From Methylobacterium terricola (GTDB lineage: Bacteria > Pseudomonadota > Alphaproteobacteria > Rhizobiales > Beijerinckiaceae), in the NCBI RefSeq assembly GCF_006151805.1, contig NZ_VDDA01000010.1, positions 156,166 through 220,165 of the forward strand: 64,000 nucleotides of DNA, given 5' to 3'. Each line of letters opens with the position of its first letter. The stretch's first letter is position 1. Shown here one piece after another: positions 35,833-44,631 of this stretch. The position numbers and the translations under genes were made by a program. The notes under the pieces are model-generated. The model searched no databases. It was given only the letters and a program-made list of their open reading frames with translations, and was not told the DNA's origin.

Positions 35833-35860
35833 AAAAAACCCCGGCCGTTTCCGGCCGGGG
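35833..35860 (-). terminator. Rho-independent terminator after the Bax-inhibitor-like gene
   Basis: On the minus strand CCCCGGCCG and CGGCCGGGG (35839-35847 and 35852-35860) form a 9-bp stem, followed by TTTTTT (35838-35833). Confidence 0.93.
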
Positions 35861-35910
35861 CTTCGCGTCCTGTGGAGGCCGAGGCAGCGATCCGCCCCAG
35901 TCCCGATGCC

Positions 35911-36714
35911 TTAGTTGTTCCGGTTGCCCATCAGCGAGAGCAGGAACTGGAACATGTTGATGAAGTCCAGGTAAAGGGTCAGCGCGCCGACCACCGACAC
36001 CTTCGCGGCGGTCTCGCCGTCGAAGTTGCCGTAGAGGTACATCTCCTTGAGCTTCTGCGTGTCGTACGCGGTCAGGCCGGCGAAGATCAGGACGCCGATG
36101 ACCGAGATCGCGAACTGAAGCGCGCTCGACGCCAGGAAGATGTTGACCAGGCTGGCGATGACGAGACCGATCAGGCCCATCACCAGGAACGAGCCGATGC
36201 CCGAGAGGCTGCGGGTCGTCGTGTAGCCGTAGAGGCTCAACCCGCCGAAGGCGGCCGCGGTGATGAAGAAGACCTGGACCACGCTCGCGCCGGTGTAGCG
36301 GATGAGCAGCGTCGAGAGCGACGCACCCATCACCGCCGCGAAGGCGAAGAAGGTGGTGCGGGCCGACGAGGCCGACATCCGGTCCATCCGGAACGAGAAC
36401 AGGAAGATGAAGGCGAGCGGCGCGAGCGCGATCACCCACATCAGCGGCGTGGCGTAGAGCGTGCGGCCGAAGCTGGTCAGCGGGATCGAGCCGATCCGCG
36501 CCACCGCATCCGCCTGCGAGGTCGCCACCGCGAGCTTGTTGATGCCGATCGCCACCAGCCCCGAGATGCCGAGGCCGACGATCATGTTGTTGTAGACGCC
36601 GAGCATGAACGCGCGCAGGCCCTGGTCGACCTGGACCTGGCTCTGGGCGTAGCCCGTGGGGCCCCCGAAGCCGCTCGCGTTGCCCTGCCGGAACGGGCTG
36701 TTCTCGAATGCCAT
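35911..36714 (-). CDS. Bax inhibitor-1/YccA family membrane protein
   Basis: This 267-residue protein has seven predicted membrane helices and ends MFQFLLSLMGNRNN, typical of the YccA/BI-1 (TMBIM) family. Family landmarks are QGLRAFMLGVYNNMIVGLGI near the start, YTGASVVQVFFITAAAFGGLSLYGYTTTR, and FAGLTAYDTQKLKEMYLYGN with the conserved Asp of the C-terminal sensor pair. In bacteria these proteins are linked to proton/calcium leak and to FtsH quality control. The Gly/Gln-rich N-terminus is normal for Rhizobiales. It is monocistronic with a strong terminator. Confidence 0.94.
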   Translation of the reverse strand: MAFENSPFRQGNASGFGGPTGYAQSQVQVDQGLRAFMLGVYNNMIVGLGISGLVAIGINKLAVATSQADAVARIGSIPLTSFGRTLYATPLMWVIALAPLAFIFLFSFRMDRMSASSARTTFFAFAAVMGASLSTLLIRYTGASVVQVFFITAAAFGGLSLYGYTTTRSLSGIGSFLVMGLIGLVIASLVNIFLASSALQFAISVIGVLIFAGLTAYDTQKLKEMYLYGNFDGETAAKVSVVGALTLYLDFINMFQFLLSLMGNRNN

Positions 36715-36949
36715 GGGAGATTCCTTCGGAAGCTCTCTAGCGTGGATGTTCCTGGTGCGAGGTTCCTACGCGACCCTCGGACGCTCAACGCGTCGAACCG
36801 GCATCCGCTCCCTCGCGGGTCCGTCTGCCTTGACGGGAATATGTGGGGTGGAGGCAGCGCGCACAAGGGCGTGAGCGGATCCGACTTCCGTCGGAATCCG
36901 GTCAAACCCAAGGTCAATCCGCCGCAGGCGGCACGCGGGATTAACTATC

Positions 36950-39568
36950 CTACAGATTTCGTAGGTACTGCGCCGGCTTCTGGCTCAAGATGCGCCAGGT
37001 GCCGGCAAGCCCCAGGACGATCGCCACCACGACCGCCAGGACGGCCGCAAGCAGCGCCCCCGAGAGGTCGAGGGCGAAATCGAGACGCATGACCTTCGTC
37101 AGGATCACCCAGCCGGCCAGCGTGCCGGCGGCGAGGCCGAACAAAGCCGTGGCGAGACCGAGCGCGCCGTACTCCATCGTGTAGGCGAAGAGCAGCCGCG
37201 CCCGGGTCGCGCCGAGGGTCTTGAGCACCACCGCGTCGTAGAGCCGGGCGCGATGGCCGGCGGCGAGCGCGCCGGCCAGCACGAACAGGCTGGTGGCGAT
37301 CGCCACCGCGCTGGCGCCGCGGATCGCGAAGACGAGCTTGGCCACGAGGTCGTTGACCGCGTCGAGGGCGTCCTTCACCCGCACGCTGCTCACCGAGGGA
37401 AATTCCTTGGCGGCGTCGCGCAGGATCCGGGCCTCCAGGGCGGCGTCCGGCCCCTCGGGCAGGGTCAGGGTCGCGAGGTCGCTGTGCGGCGCACCCCGGA
37501 AGGTGCCGGGCGAGAACACCATCACGAAGTTGATGCCGAGGTTGCGCCACTCGACGTGACGCAGGTTGGCGATGGTGACGGTCAGGCTTCGCCCGAGCAC
37601 GTTGACGGTGACCGTGTCGCCGACCTTGAGCTTCAGGCTGCGGGCGAGCTGGTCGTCGAAGGAGACGAGCGGCTTGCCCGCCTCCTCGCCCTTCCACCAC
37701 CGGCCGGCCGTGATGGTCGAGCCGTCCGGCAGATCCTCGGCGTAGGTGATGCCGCGATCGCCGTCGAGCACCCAGGCGGCGTCCTCGCCGGCCTTGACCT
37801 GCCCCGCCGCCACGCCGTTCAGCGCGGTGATCCGCCCGCGCATCATCGGCACCCGCTCGATCTTGCCCCGCGGTGCGGCGCGCCCGAGGAACTGGTCGAA
37901 GGCCTCCGCGTCGCGGCTCGGAATGTCGAGGAAGAACAGGCTCGGCGCTCGCGCCGGCAGCGAGCGGGTCAGGGTCCGGGTGATGTTGGCGTCGATCAGG
38001 CTCAAGGTCACGAGCAGCGTGATCCCGAGGCCGAGCGACAGCACGATCGAGGGGGTGAGCGCCCCCGGCCGGTGCAGGTTGGCGAGCGCCAGGCGCGGCG
38101 CGGCCCTGGCCGGGCGCGGCAGGCGGCGGGCGAGCGCCATCAGCCCGGCGGCGACGAGGCGCAGCAACCCGAAGGCGAGGCCGGCCGCGGCGATGAAGAT
38201 CAGCGCTACCCCGCGATCATAGGCGGTGGCGAGCGCGAGCCCCACGAGGCCGGCGAGCGCGAGCGCCAGGATACCCAGGTAGCGCGGCCGCGGCCAGCGC
38301 CGGTCGGGATCGACCGTGTCGCGGAACAGGCCCGAGACCGCGACGTCGTGGGCGCGGCCGAGCGGGCCGATCGCGAAGGCGAGCGCCGTCAGCACGCCGT
38401 AGAGGGCCGCCACGACGAGTTCGCCCGGCGCCAGCGTCGGGTTGAGCGGCAGCGGCAGCAGGGCGCCGAAGGCGGCATCGAGCGCGAAAGGCAGCACGGC
38501 GCCGACCACGAGGCCGGCCAGGATGCCGATCCCGGCGATCAGCATGACCTGCGTCAGATAGATGCCGACGACCTGGCGGCCGGGGGCGCCGAGGCTCTTG
38601 AGGGTCGCGATCGAGGCGCGCTTGCGCTCGACGAAGGCCCGCACCGCGTTGGCGACGCCGACGCCGCCGACGAGGAGCGCAGTGAGGCCGACCAGCGTGA
38701 GAAACTGCGTGAAGCGTTCGATGCTGCGGGCGAAGCGCGGATCGGCGTTGAGGCGCGACCGGATCTCCCAGCCCGCCTCGGGCAGGGCGGCCCTGGCCTC
38801 GCTCATGGTCCTCTCGACCGCCGCATCGTCGCCGCTCGGCAGCGTCACCCGGTAGACGAAGCGGTTGAGGCTGCCGGGCTGGACCAGCCCCGAGGCGCGG
38901 AGCGCGTCGAGCGACACCATCAGGCGCGGGCCGAAGCCGATGCCGCCGGCGATCTTGTCCGGTTCGCTCACCAGCTCGGTGCGCAGCACGATTTCGGCCC
39001 CGCCGATCGTCAGGCGGTCGCCGAGCTTGAGGTCGAGGCGCGCCAGCAGCGCCGGATCCGCGGCGGCGCCGTAGACGCCGTCGCGGGCCGCGAAGATCTC
39101 GGCGGGAGGCATCGGCGGCTGAGTGGTCAGTTCGCCGACCGCCGGGTAATCGGACCCGACCGCCTTCAGCTCGACGAGCGCCGCCCCCTTGTCCCCGGCC
39201 GACGCCATGGCGCGGGTGAAGCCCACCACCGAGACGCGGCCGCGCGCCTCGAGGAAGGCCCGTTCCTGCGGGCTCGCCTCGCGGTGGACCAGCCCGAAGG
39301 TGACGTCGCCGCCGAGGATCCGCCGCCCCTCGCGGGCGAGCCCGTCGGAGAGCGAGCGCGACAGCGAGGCCACGCCCGCGATGGTCATGACGCCGATGGC
39401 GATGCAGGCGAGCAGCACCGTGAAGCCGCGCAGGCCCCCGCGCAGCTCGCGAAGCGCGAGGCGCAGGGTGAGCGGCAGGCGCGAGGGTAGGAACGAGGGA
39501 CCGCCGGGCGACATGCTGGGCGACGGACCGGGCGCGCCGCCGGCGAGGTTCGGAAGGCTTCCGTGCAT
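36950..39568 (-). CDS. ybbP: FtsX-family ABC transporter permease, YbbP-like
   Basis: This 872-residue permease of the MacB/FtsX superfamily has an N-terminal helix (FTVLLACIAIGVMTIAGVAS), a large periplasmic domain, helices in the middle (LTALLVGGVGVANAVRAFVE and MLIAGIGILAGLVVGAVLPF), a second periplasmic domain and C-terminal helices ending in KPAQYLRNL. The two-fold layout is typical of YbbP. It starts 5 bp after the ybbA stop and forms the ABC exporter with it. tesA, usually found with ybbAP, is divergent next door. The frame runs on past 39568 inside ybbA, but the adjacent ATG (MHGSLPNLAGG) is the sensible start. Confidence 0.9.
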   Translation of the reverse strand: MHGSLPNLAGGAPGPSPSMSPGGPSFLPSRLPLTLRLALRELRGGLRGFTVLLACIAIGVMTIAGVASLSRSLSDGLAREGRRILGGDVTFGLVHREASPQERAFLEARGRVSVVGFTRAMASAGDKGAALVELKAVGSDYPAVGELTTQPPMPPAEIFAARDGVYGAAADPALLARLDLKLGDRLTIGGAEIVLRTELVSEPDKIAGGIGFGPRLMVSLDALRASGLVQPGSLNRFVYRVTLPSGDDAAVERTMSEARAALPEAGWEIRSRLNADPRFARSIERFTQFLTLVGLTALLVGGVGVANAVRAFVERKRASIATLKSLGAPGRQVVGIYLTQVMLIAGIGILAGLVVGAVLPFALDAAFGALLPLPLNPTLAPGELVVAALYGVLTALAFAIGPLGRAHDVAVSGLFRDTVDPDRRWPRPRYLGILALALAGLVGLALATAYDRGVALIFIAAAGLAFGLLRLVAAGLMALARRLPRPARAAPRLALANLHRPGALTPSIVLSLGLGITLLVTLSLIDANITRTLTRSLPARAPSLFFLDIPSRDAEAFDQFLGRAAPRGKIERVPMMRGRITALNGVAAGQVKAGEDAAWVLDGDRGITYAEDLPDGSTITAGRWWKGEEAGKPLVSFDDQLARSLKLKVGDTVTVNVLGRSLTVTIANLRHVEWRNLGINFVMVFSPGTFRGAPHSDLATLTLPEGPDAALEARILRDAAKEFPSVSSVRVKDALDAVNDLVAKLVFAIRGASAVAIATSLFVLAGALAAGHRARLYDAVVLKTLGATRARLLFAYTMEYGALGLATALFGLAAGTLAGWVILTKVMRLDFALDLSGALLAAVLAVVVAIVLGLAGTWRILSQKPAQYLRNL

Positions 39569-39573
39569 CGCCG

Positions 39574-40269
39574 TTACGCGCTCACCGTCGTGTCGATCAG
39601 GCCCGAGCGCAGGCGCACCGTGCGGTCGCACAGGCGGGCGAGGCCGGGATCGTGGGTGACCAGGACCAGGGTCGCGCCGCGGTCGCGCTTGAGGGCGAAG
39701 AGCAGCTCGACGATCTGCGCGCCGGTCGCCTCGTCGAGGTTGCCGGTCGGCTCGTCGGCGACGAGGATCGCCGGCTCCGGGACCACCGCGCGGGCGATGG
39801 CGACGCGCTGCTGCTCGCCGCCCGACAGCTGAGCCGGGTAATGGTGCAGGCGGTGGCCGAGGCCGACCGCCTCCAGCTCCCGCGCCGCGCGCACCTGCGC
39901 ATCCGGCGCATCGGCGAGTTCGAGCGGCAGCGCGACGTTCTCGAGCGCCGTCATGGTCGGGACGAGATGGAAGGACTGGAACACGATGCCGATGCGCCGG
40001 CCGCGGAACCGCGCCAGCGCATCCTCGTCGAGCCCGGCGAGGTCGGTGCCCTCGACCAGCACCCGCCCCGAATCCGGCCGCTCCAGCCCGGCCATGGTCA
40101 TCAGCAGGGTCGACTTGCCCGAGCCCGAGGGACCGACGAGGCCGACCGCCTCGCCCGGCGCGACGGCGAGCGAGATGCCCTTGAGAATGTGGACCCGGGC
40201 GGCGCCGCGGCCGAGGCTGAGATCGACGCCGTCGAGCGCGATCGCCGGTCCGGTGGCCTTGTCGGTCAT
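39574..40269 (-). CDS. ybbA: ABC transporter ATP-binding protein, YbbA-like
   Basis: This 231-residue ATPase has a Walker A (GPSGSGKST), Q-loop (IGIVFQSFHLVPTM), signature (LSGGEQQRVAIARA) and Walker B (AILVADEPTGNLDEATG) followed by the switch His in LVTHD. It is the LolD/MacB type that powers FtsX-like permeases. The ATG at 40269 (MTDKATGPA) is preferred, though 40302 is possible. ybbP follows directly, and tesA is divergent about 100 bp away. The transported substrate is unknown, with lipid or lipoprotein-like cargo suspected for the family. Confidence 0.93.
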   Translation of the reverse strand: MTDKATGPAIALDGVDLSLGRGAARVHILKGISLAVAPGEAVGLVGPSGSGKSTLLMTMAGLERPDSGRVLVEGTDLAGLDEDALARFRGRRIGIVFQSFHLVPTMTALENVALPLELADAPDAQVRAARELEAVGLGHRLHHYPAQLSGGEQQRVAIARAVVPEPAILVADEPTGNLDEATGAQIVELLFALKRDRGATLVLVTHDPGLARLCDRTVRLRSGLIDTTVSA

Positions 40270-40369
40270 GGAGGGAAAGCCGATCTGTAGCGCGGCGGCC
40301 ATGCGGGCCGCCGCCGGAGGTGACGTGTTGGGACGGACCTACGCAGGACAGGCGGCCCGTCGGCCCGAT

Positions 40370-41065
40370 ATGGGCCGCTCCAGGGTGGTTCGCCATGATG
40401 GCCGCCGCGCGGCGCTCGCATTTCTGATCGTTTCGCTGCTGATGACGCTCGTGACGCCGCTCCAAGCCCAGGAGGCTCCGAAGACCGCGACCAAGGGGCG
40501 CTCCCTGAACCTCGTCGCCCTCGGGGACAGCCTGACGGCGGGCTACGGCCTGCCGGCGGCGGCGGCCTTCCCGGTGCAGCTCGAAGCGGCGCTCAAGGCC
40601 CGCGGGCACGCGGTCGCGGTCGCCAATGCCGGCGTCTCGGGCGATACCGCGACCGGCGGGCTCGACCGGGTCGACTGGTCGGTGCCGGACGGGACCGACG
40701 GGGTCATCCTGGAGCTCGGCGCCAACGACATGCTGCGCGGCACCGACCCGGCGGTGACCGAGAAGGCGCTCGACGCGATCGTCGCCAGGCTGAAGGCCCG
40801 CGGCATCCCGGTGATGCTCGCCGGCATGCGGGCGGCGCCGAATCTCGGGCTCGATTACGGCAAGCGCTTCGACGCGATCTATCCGCGGCTCGCCGAGCGC
40901 TACGGCCTGATCCTGTATCCGTTCTTCCTCGACGGCATTGCCGGCGACCGCAGCCTCAATCTCGCCGACGGCCTGCACCCGACCAGGGATGGCGTCGCCA
41001 AGGTCGTGACCGGCATCCTGCCGAGCGTCGAGGATTTCCTGACGCGCCTGCGCAAGGGATCCTGA
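40370..41065 (+). CDS. tesA: SGNH-fold arylesterase/thioesterase I
   Basis: This 231-residue periplasmic esterase/lysophospholipase of the TesA family has a signal peptide (basic start MGRSRVVRHDGRR, hydrophobic core ALAFLIVSLLMTLV, then LQAQ). Catalytic blocks are VALGDSLTAGYGLP (Ser54), ANAGVSGDT, LELGANDMLRG (Asn of the oxyanion hole) and DGLHPTRDGV (Asp-His pair). It hydrolyses acyl esters and thioesters in the periplasm. The divergent ybbAP pair next to it is the same association seen in E. coli. thpR starts 4 bp after its stop. The ATG at 40370 fits the signal peptide. Confidence 0.92.
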   Translation: MGRSRVVRHDGRRAALAFLIVSLLMTLVTPLQAQEAPKTATKGRSLNLVALGDSLTAGYGLPAAAAFPVQLEAALKARGHAVAVANAGVSGDTATGGLDRVDWSVPDGTDGVILELGANDMLRGTDPAVTEKALDAIVARLKARGIPVMLAGMRAAPNLGLDYGKRFDAIYPRLAERYGLILYPFFLDGIAGDRSLNLADGLHPTRDGVAKVVTGILPSVEDFLTRLRKGS

Positions 41066-41069
41066 TCCG

Positions 41070-41624
41070 ATGCCGCGCCTGTTCACCGGGATCGAGGTCC
41101 CGCCCGAAACCGGACTCCGCTTGAGCGCCTTCCGGGGCGGCCTGCCCGGGGCGCGCTGGGTCGAGCCCTCGGATTACCACGTCACCCTGCGCTTCATCGG
41201 CGACGTCGATGGCGGGCTCGCCGAGGAGATCACCGAGGCGCTCGCCGGGATCCGGCCCCGCCCTCCCCTGACGCTCGCCCTCGACGCGCTGGCGGTGTTC
41301 GGCGGCGACAAGCCACATTCGCTCTTCGCCCGCGTGGTGCCCGATCCCGACCTCGCCGAGCTGCAGGCCGAGCACGAGCGCATCCTGCGCCAGCTCGGCG
41401 TCGCGCCCGATACGCGGCGCTTCACCCCTCACGTCACCCTGGCCCGGCTCAAGCGCGGCGCCGGTCCGGACGGGGTAGCGCAGTACCTGGCGATGCAGCC
41501 GGTCTTCCCGCCCGTGTCGTTCACGGCCCGGCGAGCCGCCCTGTACTCGGCGCGGGACTCGGTCGGCGGCGGGCCCTACGTGGTCGAGGCGGCCTATCCC
41601 CTGGCGGAGGAAGAAGAGCCGTGA
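41070..41624 (+). CDS. thpR: RNA 2',3'-cyclic phosphodiesterase
   Basis: This 184-residue 2H phosphoesterase (formerly LigT) opens RNA 2',3'-cyclic phosphates. Both HxT catalytic motifs are present: DYHVTLRFIG (His37, Thr39) and FTPHVTLAR (His121, Thr123). The opening PRLFTGIEVPPE and the phrase GARWVEPSDYH are typical. It is cytoplasmic. It follows tesA by 4 bp, so they share a transcript. The acidic tail ends EEEEP. Confidence 0.92.
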   Translation: MPRLFTGIEVPPETGLRLSAFRGGLPGARWVEPSDYHVTLRFIGDVDGGLAEEITEALAGIRPRPPLTLALDALAVFGGDKPHSLFARVVPDPDLAELQAEHERILRQLGVAPDTRRFTPHVTLARLKRGAGPDGVAQYLAMQPVFPPVSFTARRAALYSARDSVGGGPYVVEAAYPLAEEEEP

Positions 41625-41736
41625 CGGCGCTCCGTCCCCGGGGCGGTACGTCCCCCGGGCGCAACTCCCCCCAAATAGGTGATGGTCAAAGCCTCCCATC
41701 GGCGTAGGCTTCAGCCACTGCCCCGATGACGGGCCC

Positions 41737-41780
41737 GCGCCCACGCCGTTCACCTCCACCATCGAACTTGGCGTGGGCGC
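41737..41780. terminator. Long-loop hairpin between convergent thpR and the binding-protein gene
   Basis: GCGCCCACGCC (41737-41747) pairs perfectly with GGCGTGGGCGC (41770-41780) across a 22-nt loop, followed by TTCCTTGT on the plus strand. It could end thpR transcription, but the long loop lowers confidence. Confidence 0.5.
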
Positions 41781-41795
41781 TTCCTTGTCAGCCGA

Positions 41796-43013
41796 TCACC
41801 CGGCCTTGCCGAGATAGGGGCAGTTTCCCGCCTCGATCGGCCGGAACGCCCGGTCGCCGGGAATCGTCGCGATCAGCTTGAGCAGGTCCCACTCGCCCTT
41901 CGATTCGGCCGGGGCCTTCACCTGCATCAGGTACATCTCGTGGACCATGCGGCCGTCCTCCCGCACCCGGCCGTTCTTGGCGTAGAAGTCGTTGACCGGC
42001 GTCTCGCGCATCTTGGCGATCACCGGCTTGGCCGCATCGGTCCCGGCCGCCTGGACCGCCTTCAGGTAGTTGGCGATGCTGGAATAGACGCCGGCCTGGA
42101 ACTGGGTCGGCATGCGGCCGTGGCGCTTGAGGAAGCGCTGGGCGAAGGCGCGGGTCTCGTCGTCGCGGTCCCAGTAGAAGCTGGTGGTGAGCAGCATTCC
42201 CTGCGCTGTCTCGAGGCCGATCGCCCGCAGGTCGACCACGTCGATCAAGAGCCCGACGAGCTTCTGGCCCTGCTGCTGGATGCCGAACTCGCCGGCCTGC
42301 TTGGCCGCCGTCGCGGTGTCGCCGACCGGATCGGCCAGCGCGATCACCTTGGCGCCGGAGGCCTGGGCCTGGAGCAGCGCCGAGGAGAAATCCGCCATCC
42401 CCATCGGGTGGCGTACCGAGCCGATGACCTTGCCGCCGGCGCGGGTCACCGCTTGGCCGGTGTCACGCTCCAGCGCGTGCCCGAAGGCATAGTCGGCGGT
42501 GACGAAATACCAGGAGGTCGCGCCCTGCTGCACCAGGGGACCGGCGGTACCGTTGGCCAGCGAATAGGTGTCGTAGGTCCAGTGGATCGCGTTCGGCGAG
42601 CAGGCCGGGCCGGACAGGTCGGAGGAGCCGGCCGAGGAATTCAGGAACAGCCGGTCGCGCTCGCGGGTGAGATTCTGGACGGCGAGCGCCACCGACGAGG
42701 TCGGCACGTCGGCCACCACGTCGACCTGCTGCAATTCGAGCCACTGGCGGACGATGTTCGAGCCGACATCCGGCTTGTTCTGGTGGTCGGCGGAGACGAC
42801 CTCGATCCGCTTGCCGAGCACCGTGCCGCCGAACTCCTCCACCGCCATCCGGGCCGCGGTGACCGACCCCGGGCCGGTGCTGTCGGCCTGGGACGCGCTC
42901 ATGTCCGACAGGACGCCGATCTTGACCACGTCGTCGGAGACCTGTGCCTGCGCCGCAGCCGCGCTGAGGGTCGCGGCCAGCGCCAGGCCGGCGCGCCGAA
43001 GGGCTCGTTTCAT
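41796..43013 (-). CDS. ABC transporter substrate-binding protein, branched-chain amino-acid type
   Basis: This 405-residue periplasmic binding protein of the LivJ/urea-amide type has a signal peptide (MKRALRRAGLALAATLSAAA, cleavage after AQA). The mature part opens VVKIGVLSDMSASQADSTGP and shows VTAARMAVEEFGG, EVVSADHQNKPDVG and the hinge region NSSAGSSDLSGPACS. A GGAGG lies just upstream of the chosen ATG at 43013. No permease or ATPase is adjacent, so it is an orphan or serves a transporter elsewhere. Ligand class: amino acid, amide or small acid, unresolved. Confidence 0.9.
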   Translation of the reverse strand: MKRALRRAGLALAATLSAAAAQAQVSDDVVKIGVLSDMSASQADSTGPGSVTAARMAVEEFGGTVLGKRIEVVSADHQNKPDVGSNIVRQWLELQQVDVVADVPTSSVALAVQNLTRERDRLFLNSSAGSSDLSGPACSPNAIHWTYDTYSLANGTAGPLVQQGATSWYFVTADYAFGHALERDTGQAVTRAGGKVIGSVRHPMGMADFSSALLQAQASGAKVIALADPVGDTATAAKQAGEFGIQQQGQKLVGLLIDVVDLRAIGLETAQGMLLTTSFYWDRDDETRAFAQRFLKRHGRMPTQFQAGVYSSIANYLKAVQAAGTDAAKPVIAKMRETPVNDFYAKNGRVREDGRMVHEMYLMQVKAPAESKGEWDLLKLIATIPGDRAFRPIEAGNCPYLGKAG

Positions 43014-43192
43014 GATTTCCTCCCGGTTTTCCCCCATGCTGGCGGGGGATGGGAGGACGGTCAAGCTGAAGCCTCGATCGCACGTCGCGACGCTTGTCAT
43101 ACCCTACGCGTCATTCCGGGATCCGCTGATGCGCCGCCGAAATGACCGGAAGGACGATCAGTTGCGAAGGCGCGAGGCATCCCGCGCTGGGC

Positions 43193-44215
43193 TCACAACC
43201 TCCGCAGCGCCACGCTCTCGATGCGGTGGCTCGCGCCCTTGGCGAGGATCAGGCTGGCGCGCTGGCGCGTCGGCACGATGTTGTCGCGCAGGTTCAGGAG
43301 GTTGATGCGGTTCCACAGCCCGTCGGCGATGGTCAGCGCCTCCTCCTCGCTGATCTCCGCGTACTTGCGGAAATACGACAGCGGGTCGCGGAAGGCGGTG
43401 TGGCGCAGGCGCAGGAAGCGGTTGACGTACCAGCGGTGCAGGTCGTCCTCGTGCGCGTCGAGATAGACCGAGAAGTCGAAGAAGTCCGAGACGAACGGGA
43501 TCGCGGTGCCGTCCCGCGGCAGGCGGGCGGGCTGGAGCACGTTCAGCCCCTCGACGATCAGGATGTCGGGCCGGTCGACCACCGTATTCTCCCCCGGCAC
43601 CACGTCGTAGACGAGGTGGGAGTAGAGCGGCGCCGCGACGTGGCGCTTGCCGGCCTTGATGTCGGCGAGGAAGCGCAGCAGCGTCGGGGTGTCGTAGCTC
43701 TCCGGGAAGCCCTTGCGCTCCATCAGGCCGAGGCGGTTCAGCTCGGCATTCGGGAACAGGAACCCGTCGGTCGTGACGAGGTCGACCTTCGGGGTGTTGG
43801 GCCAGCGGGCGAGCAGGGCCTTCAGCACCCGGGCGGTGGTCGACTTGCCGACCGCGACCGAGCCGGCGACCCCAATGATGTAGGGCACCTTCACCTCGCG
43901 CTCGGCGAGGAGGAAGCGCTGGGTCGCCTTGAACAGCCCCTGCGTCGCCGCGACGTAGAGCGACAGCAGCCGCGACAGCGGCAGGTAGATCGCGATGACC
44001 TCTTCGAGGGAGATCGGGTCGTTGAGCGATTGCAGCCGCATCACGTCCTCGGCATTGAGGGTGAGCGGCGTATCGGCGCGCAGGTGCGCCCATTCCTCGC
44101 GGGCGAAGACCCGGTAGGGCGAGAGGTGGGCGGTCGCCTCGTCGAGGCTGGCGGCGAGTTCCGCGGCGCCGAGGGTGGGGGCCATGCTGGCGCCGTTGGT
44201 GCCGGCCTCGGTCAT
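43193..44215 (-). CDS. coaA: Type I pantothenate kinase
   Basis: CoaA phosphorylates pantothenate in the first step of coenzyme A synthesis. The 340-residue protein carries the P-loop GVAGSVAVGKSTTARVL, the substrate region LVTTDGFLFPNAELNRLGLM and RKGFPESYDTPTLLRFL, and IVEGLNVLQP. SDFFDFSVYLDA and WYVNRFLRLR are also family features. Its ATG overlaps the hisE stop (ATGA), so it is translated with the histidine operon, the usual location in Rhizobiales. Feedback inhibition by CoA is expected for this type. Confidence 0.95.
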   Translation of the reverse strand: MTEAGTNGASMAPTLGAAELAASLDEATAHLSPYRVFAREEWAHLRADTPLTLNAEDVMRLQSLNDPISLEEVIAIYLPLSRLLSLYVAATQGLFKATQRFLLAEREVKVPYIIGVAGSVAVGKSTTARVLKALLARWPNTPKVDLVTTDGFLFPNAELNRLGLMERKGFPESYDTPTLLRFLADIKAGKRHVAAPLYSHLVYDVVPGENTVVDRPDILIVEGLNVLQPARLPRDGTAIPFVSDFFDFSVYLDAHEDDLHRWYVNRFLRLRHTAFRDPLSYFRKYAEISEEEALTIADGLWNRINLLNLRDNIVPTRQRASLILAKGASHRIESVALRRL

Positions 44216-44535
44216 GCCGGCCTCCTCGCCGCCTTCTCGGCGATCCCGCTCTGGGCCGTGCGCCGCTCCAGCTCCGCCATCACCGCCTCGAGCGGGATCT
44301 CGGCGGTCCGCAGCACGACGAGCAGGTGGTACAGCACGTCCGCCGCCTCCGCCGTCAGCCCGTCGCGGTCGCCCTGCACCGCCGCGATGGCGGCCTCGAC
44401 CGCCTCCTCGCCGAGCTTCTTCGCCGGCCGCGCCGGCCCGCCGGCGACGAGCTTGGCGGTGTAGGATTCCTCCGGCGAGGCGGCGGCCCGCTCGCGGACG
44501 ATGCGGTCGAGGTCGGCGAGGGTGAAGGTGGTCAT
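44212..44535 (-). CDS. hisE: Phosphoribosyl-ATP pyrophosphatase
   Basis: HisE hydrolyses phosphoribosyl-ATP to phosphoribosyl-AMP, the second step of histidine synthesis. The 107-residue all-alpha protein shows SPEESYTAKLVAGGPA, KKLGEEAVEAAIAAVQGD and AADVLYHLLVVL, which contain the metal-binding Glu/Asp residues of the MazG-like fold. The ATG at 44535 (MTTFTLADLD) is the family start. The coaA ATG overlaps its TGA. Confidence 0.94.
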   Translation of the reverse strand: MTTFTLADLDRIVRERAAASPEESYTAKLVAGGPARPAKKLGEEAVEAAIAAVQGDRDGLTAEAADVLYHLLVVLRTAEIPLEAVMAELERRTAQSGIAEKAARRPA

Positions 44536-44631
44536 GCGGCGGCCATCGGTGTTGCGGAGGAACCCTGGAGCCGGCCATGCCGGGCGGTCAAGCCGCAACC
44601 CGCGGCATTTGCTGCGGCGATTGCCGATGAG

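Noticed and set aside
39568..41086. N-terminal extension of the YbbP frame through ybbA and tesA
   Set aside because: The extension has shadow composition, and a natural ATG lies 5 bp after the ybbA stop.
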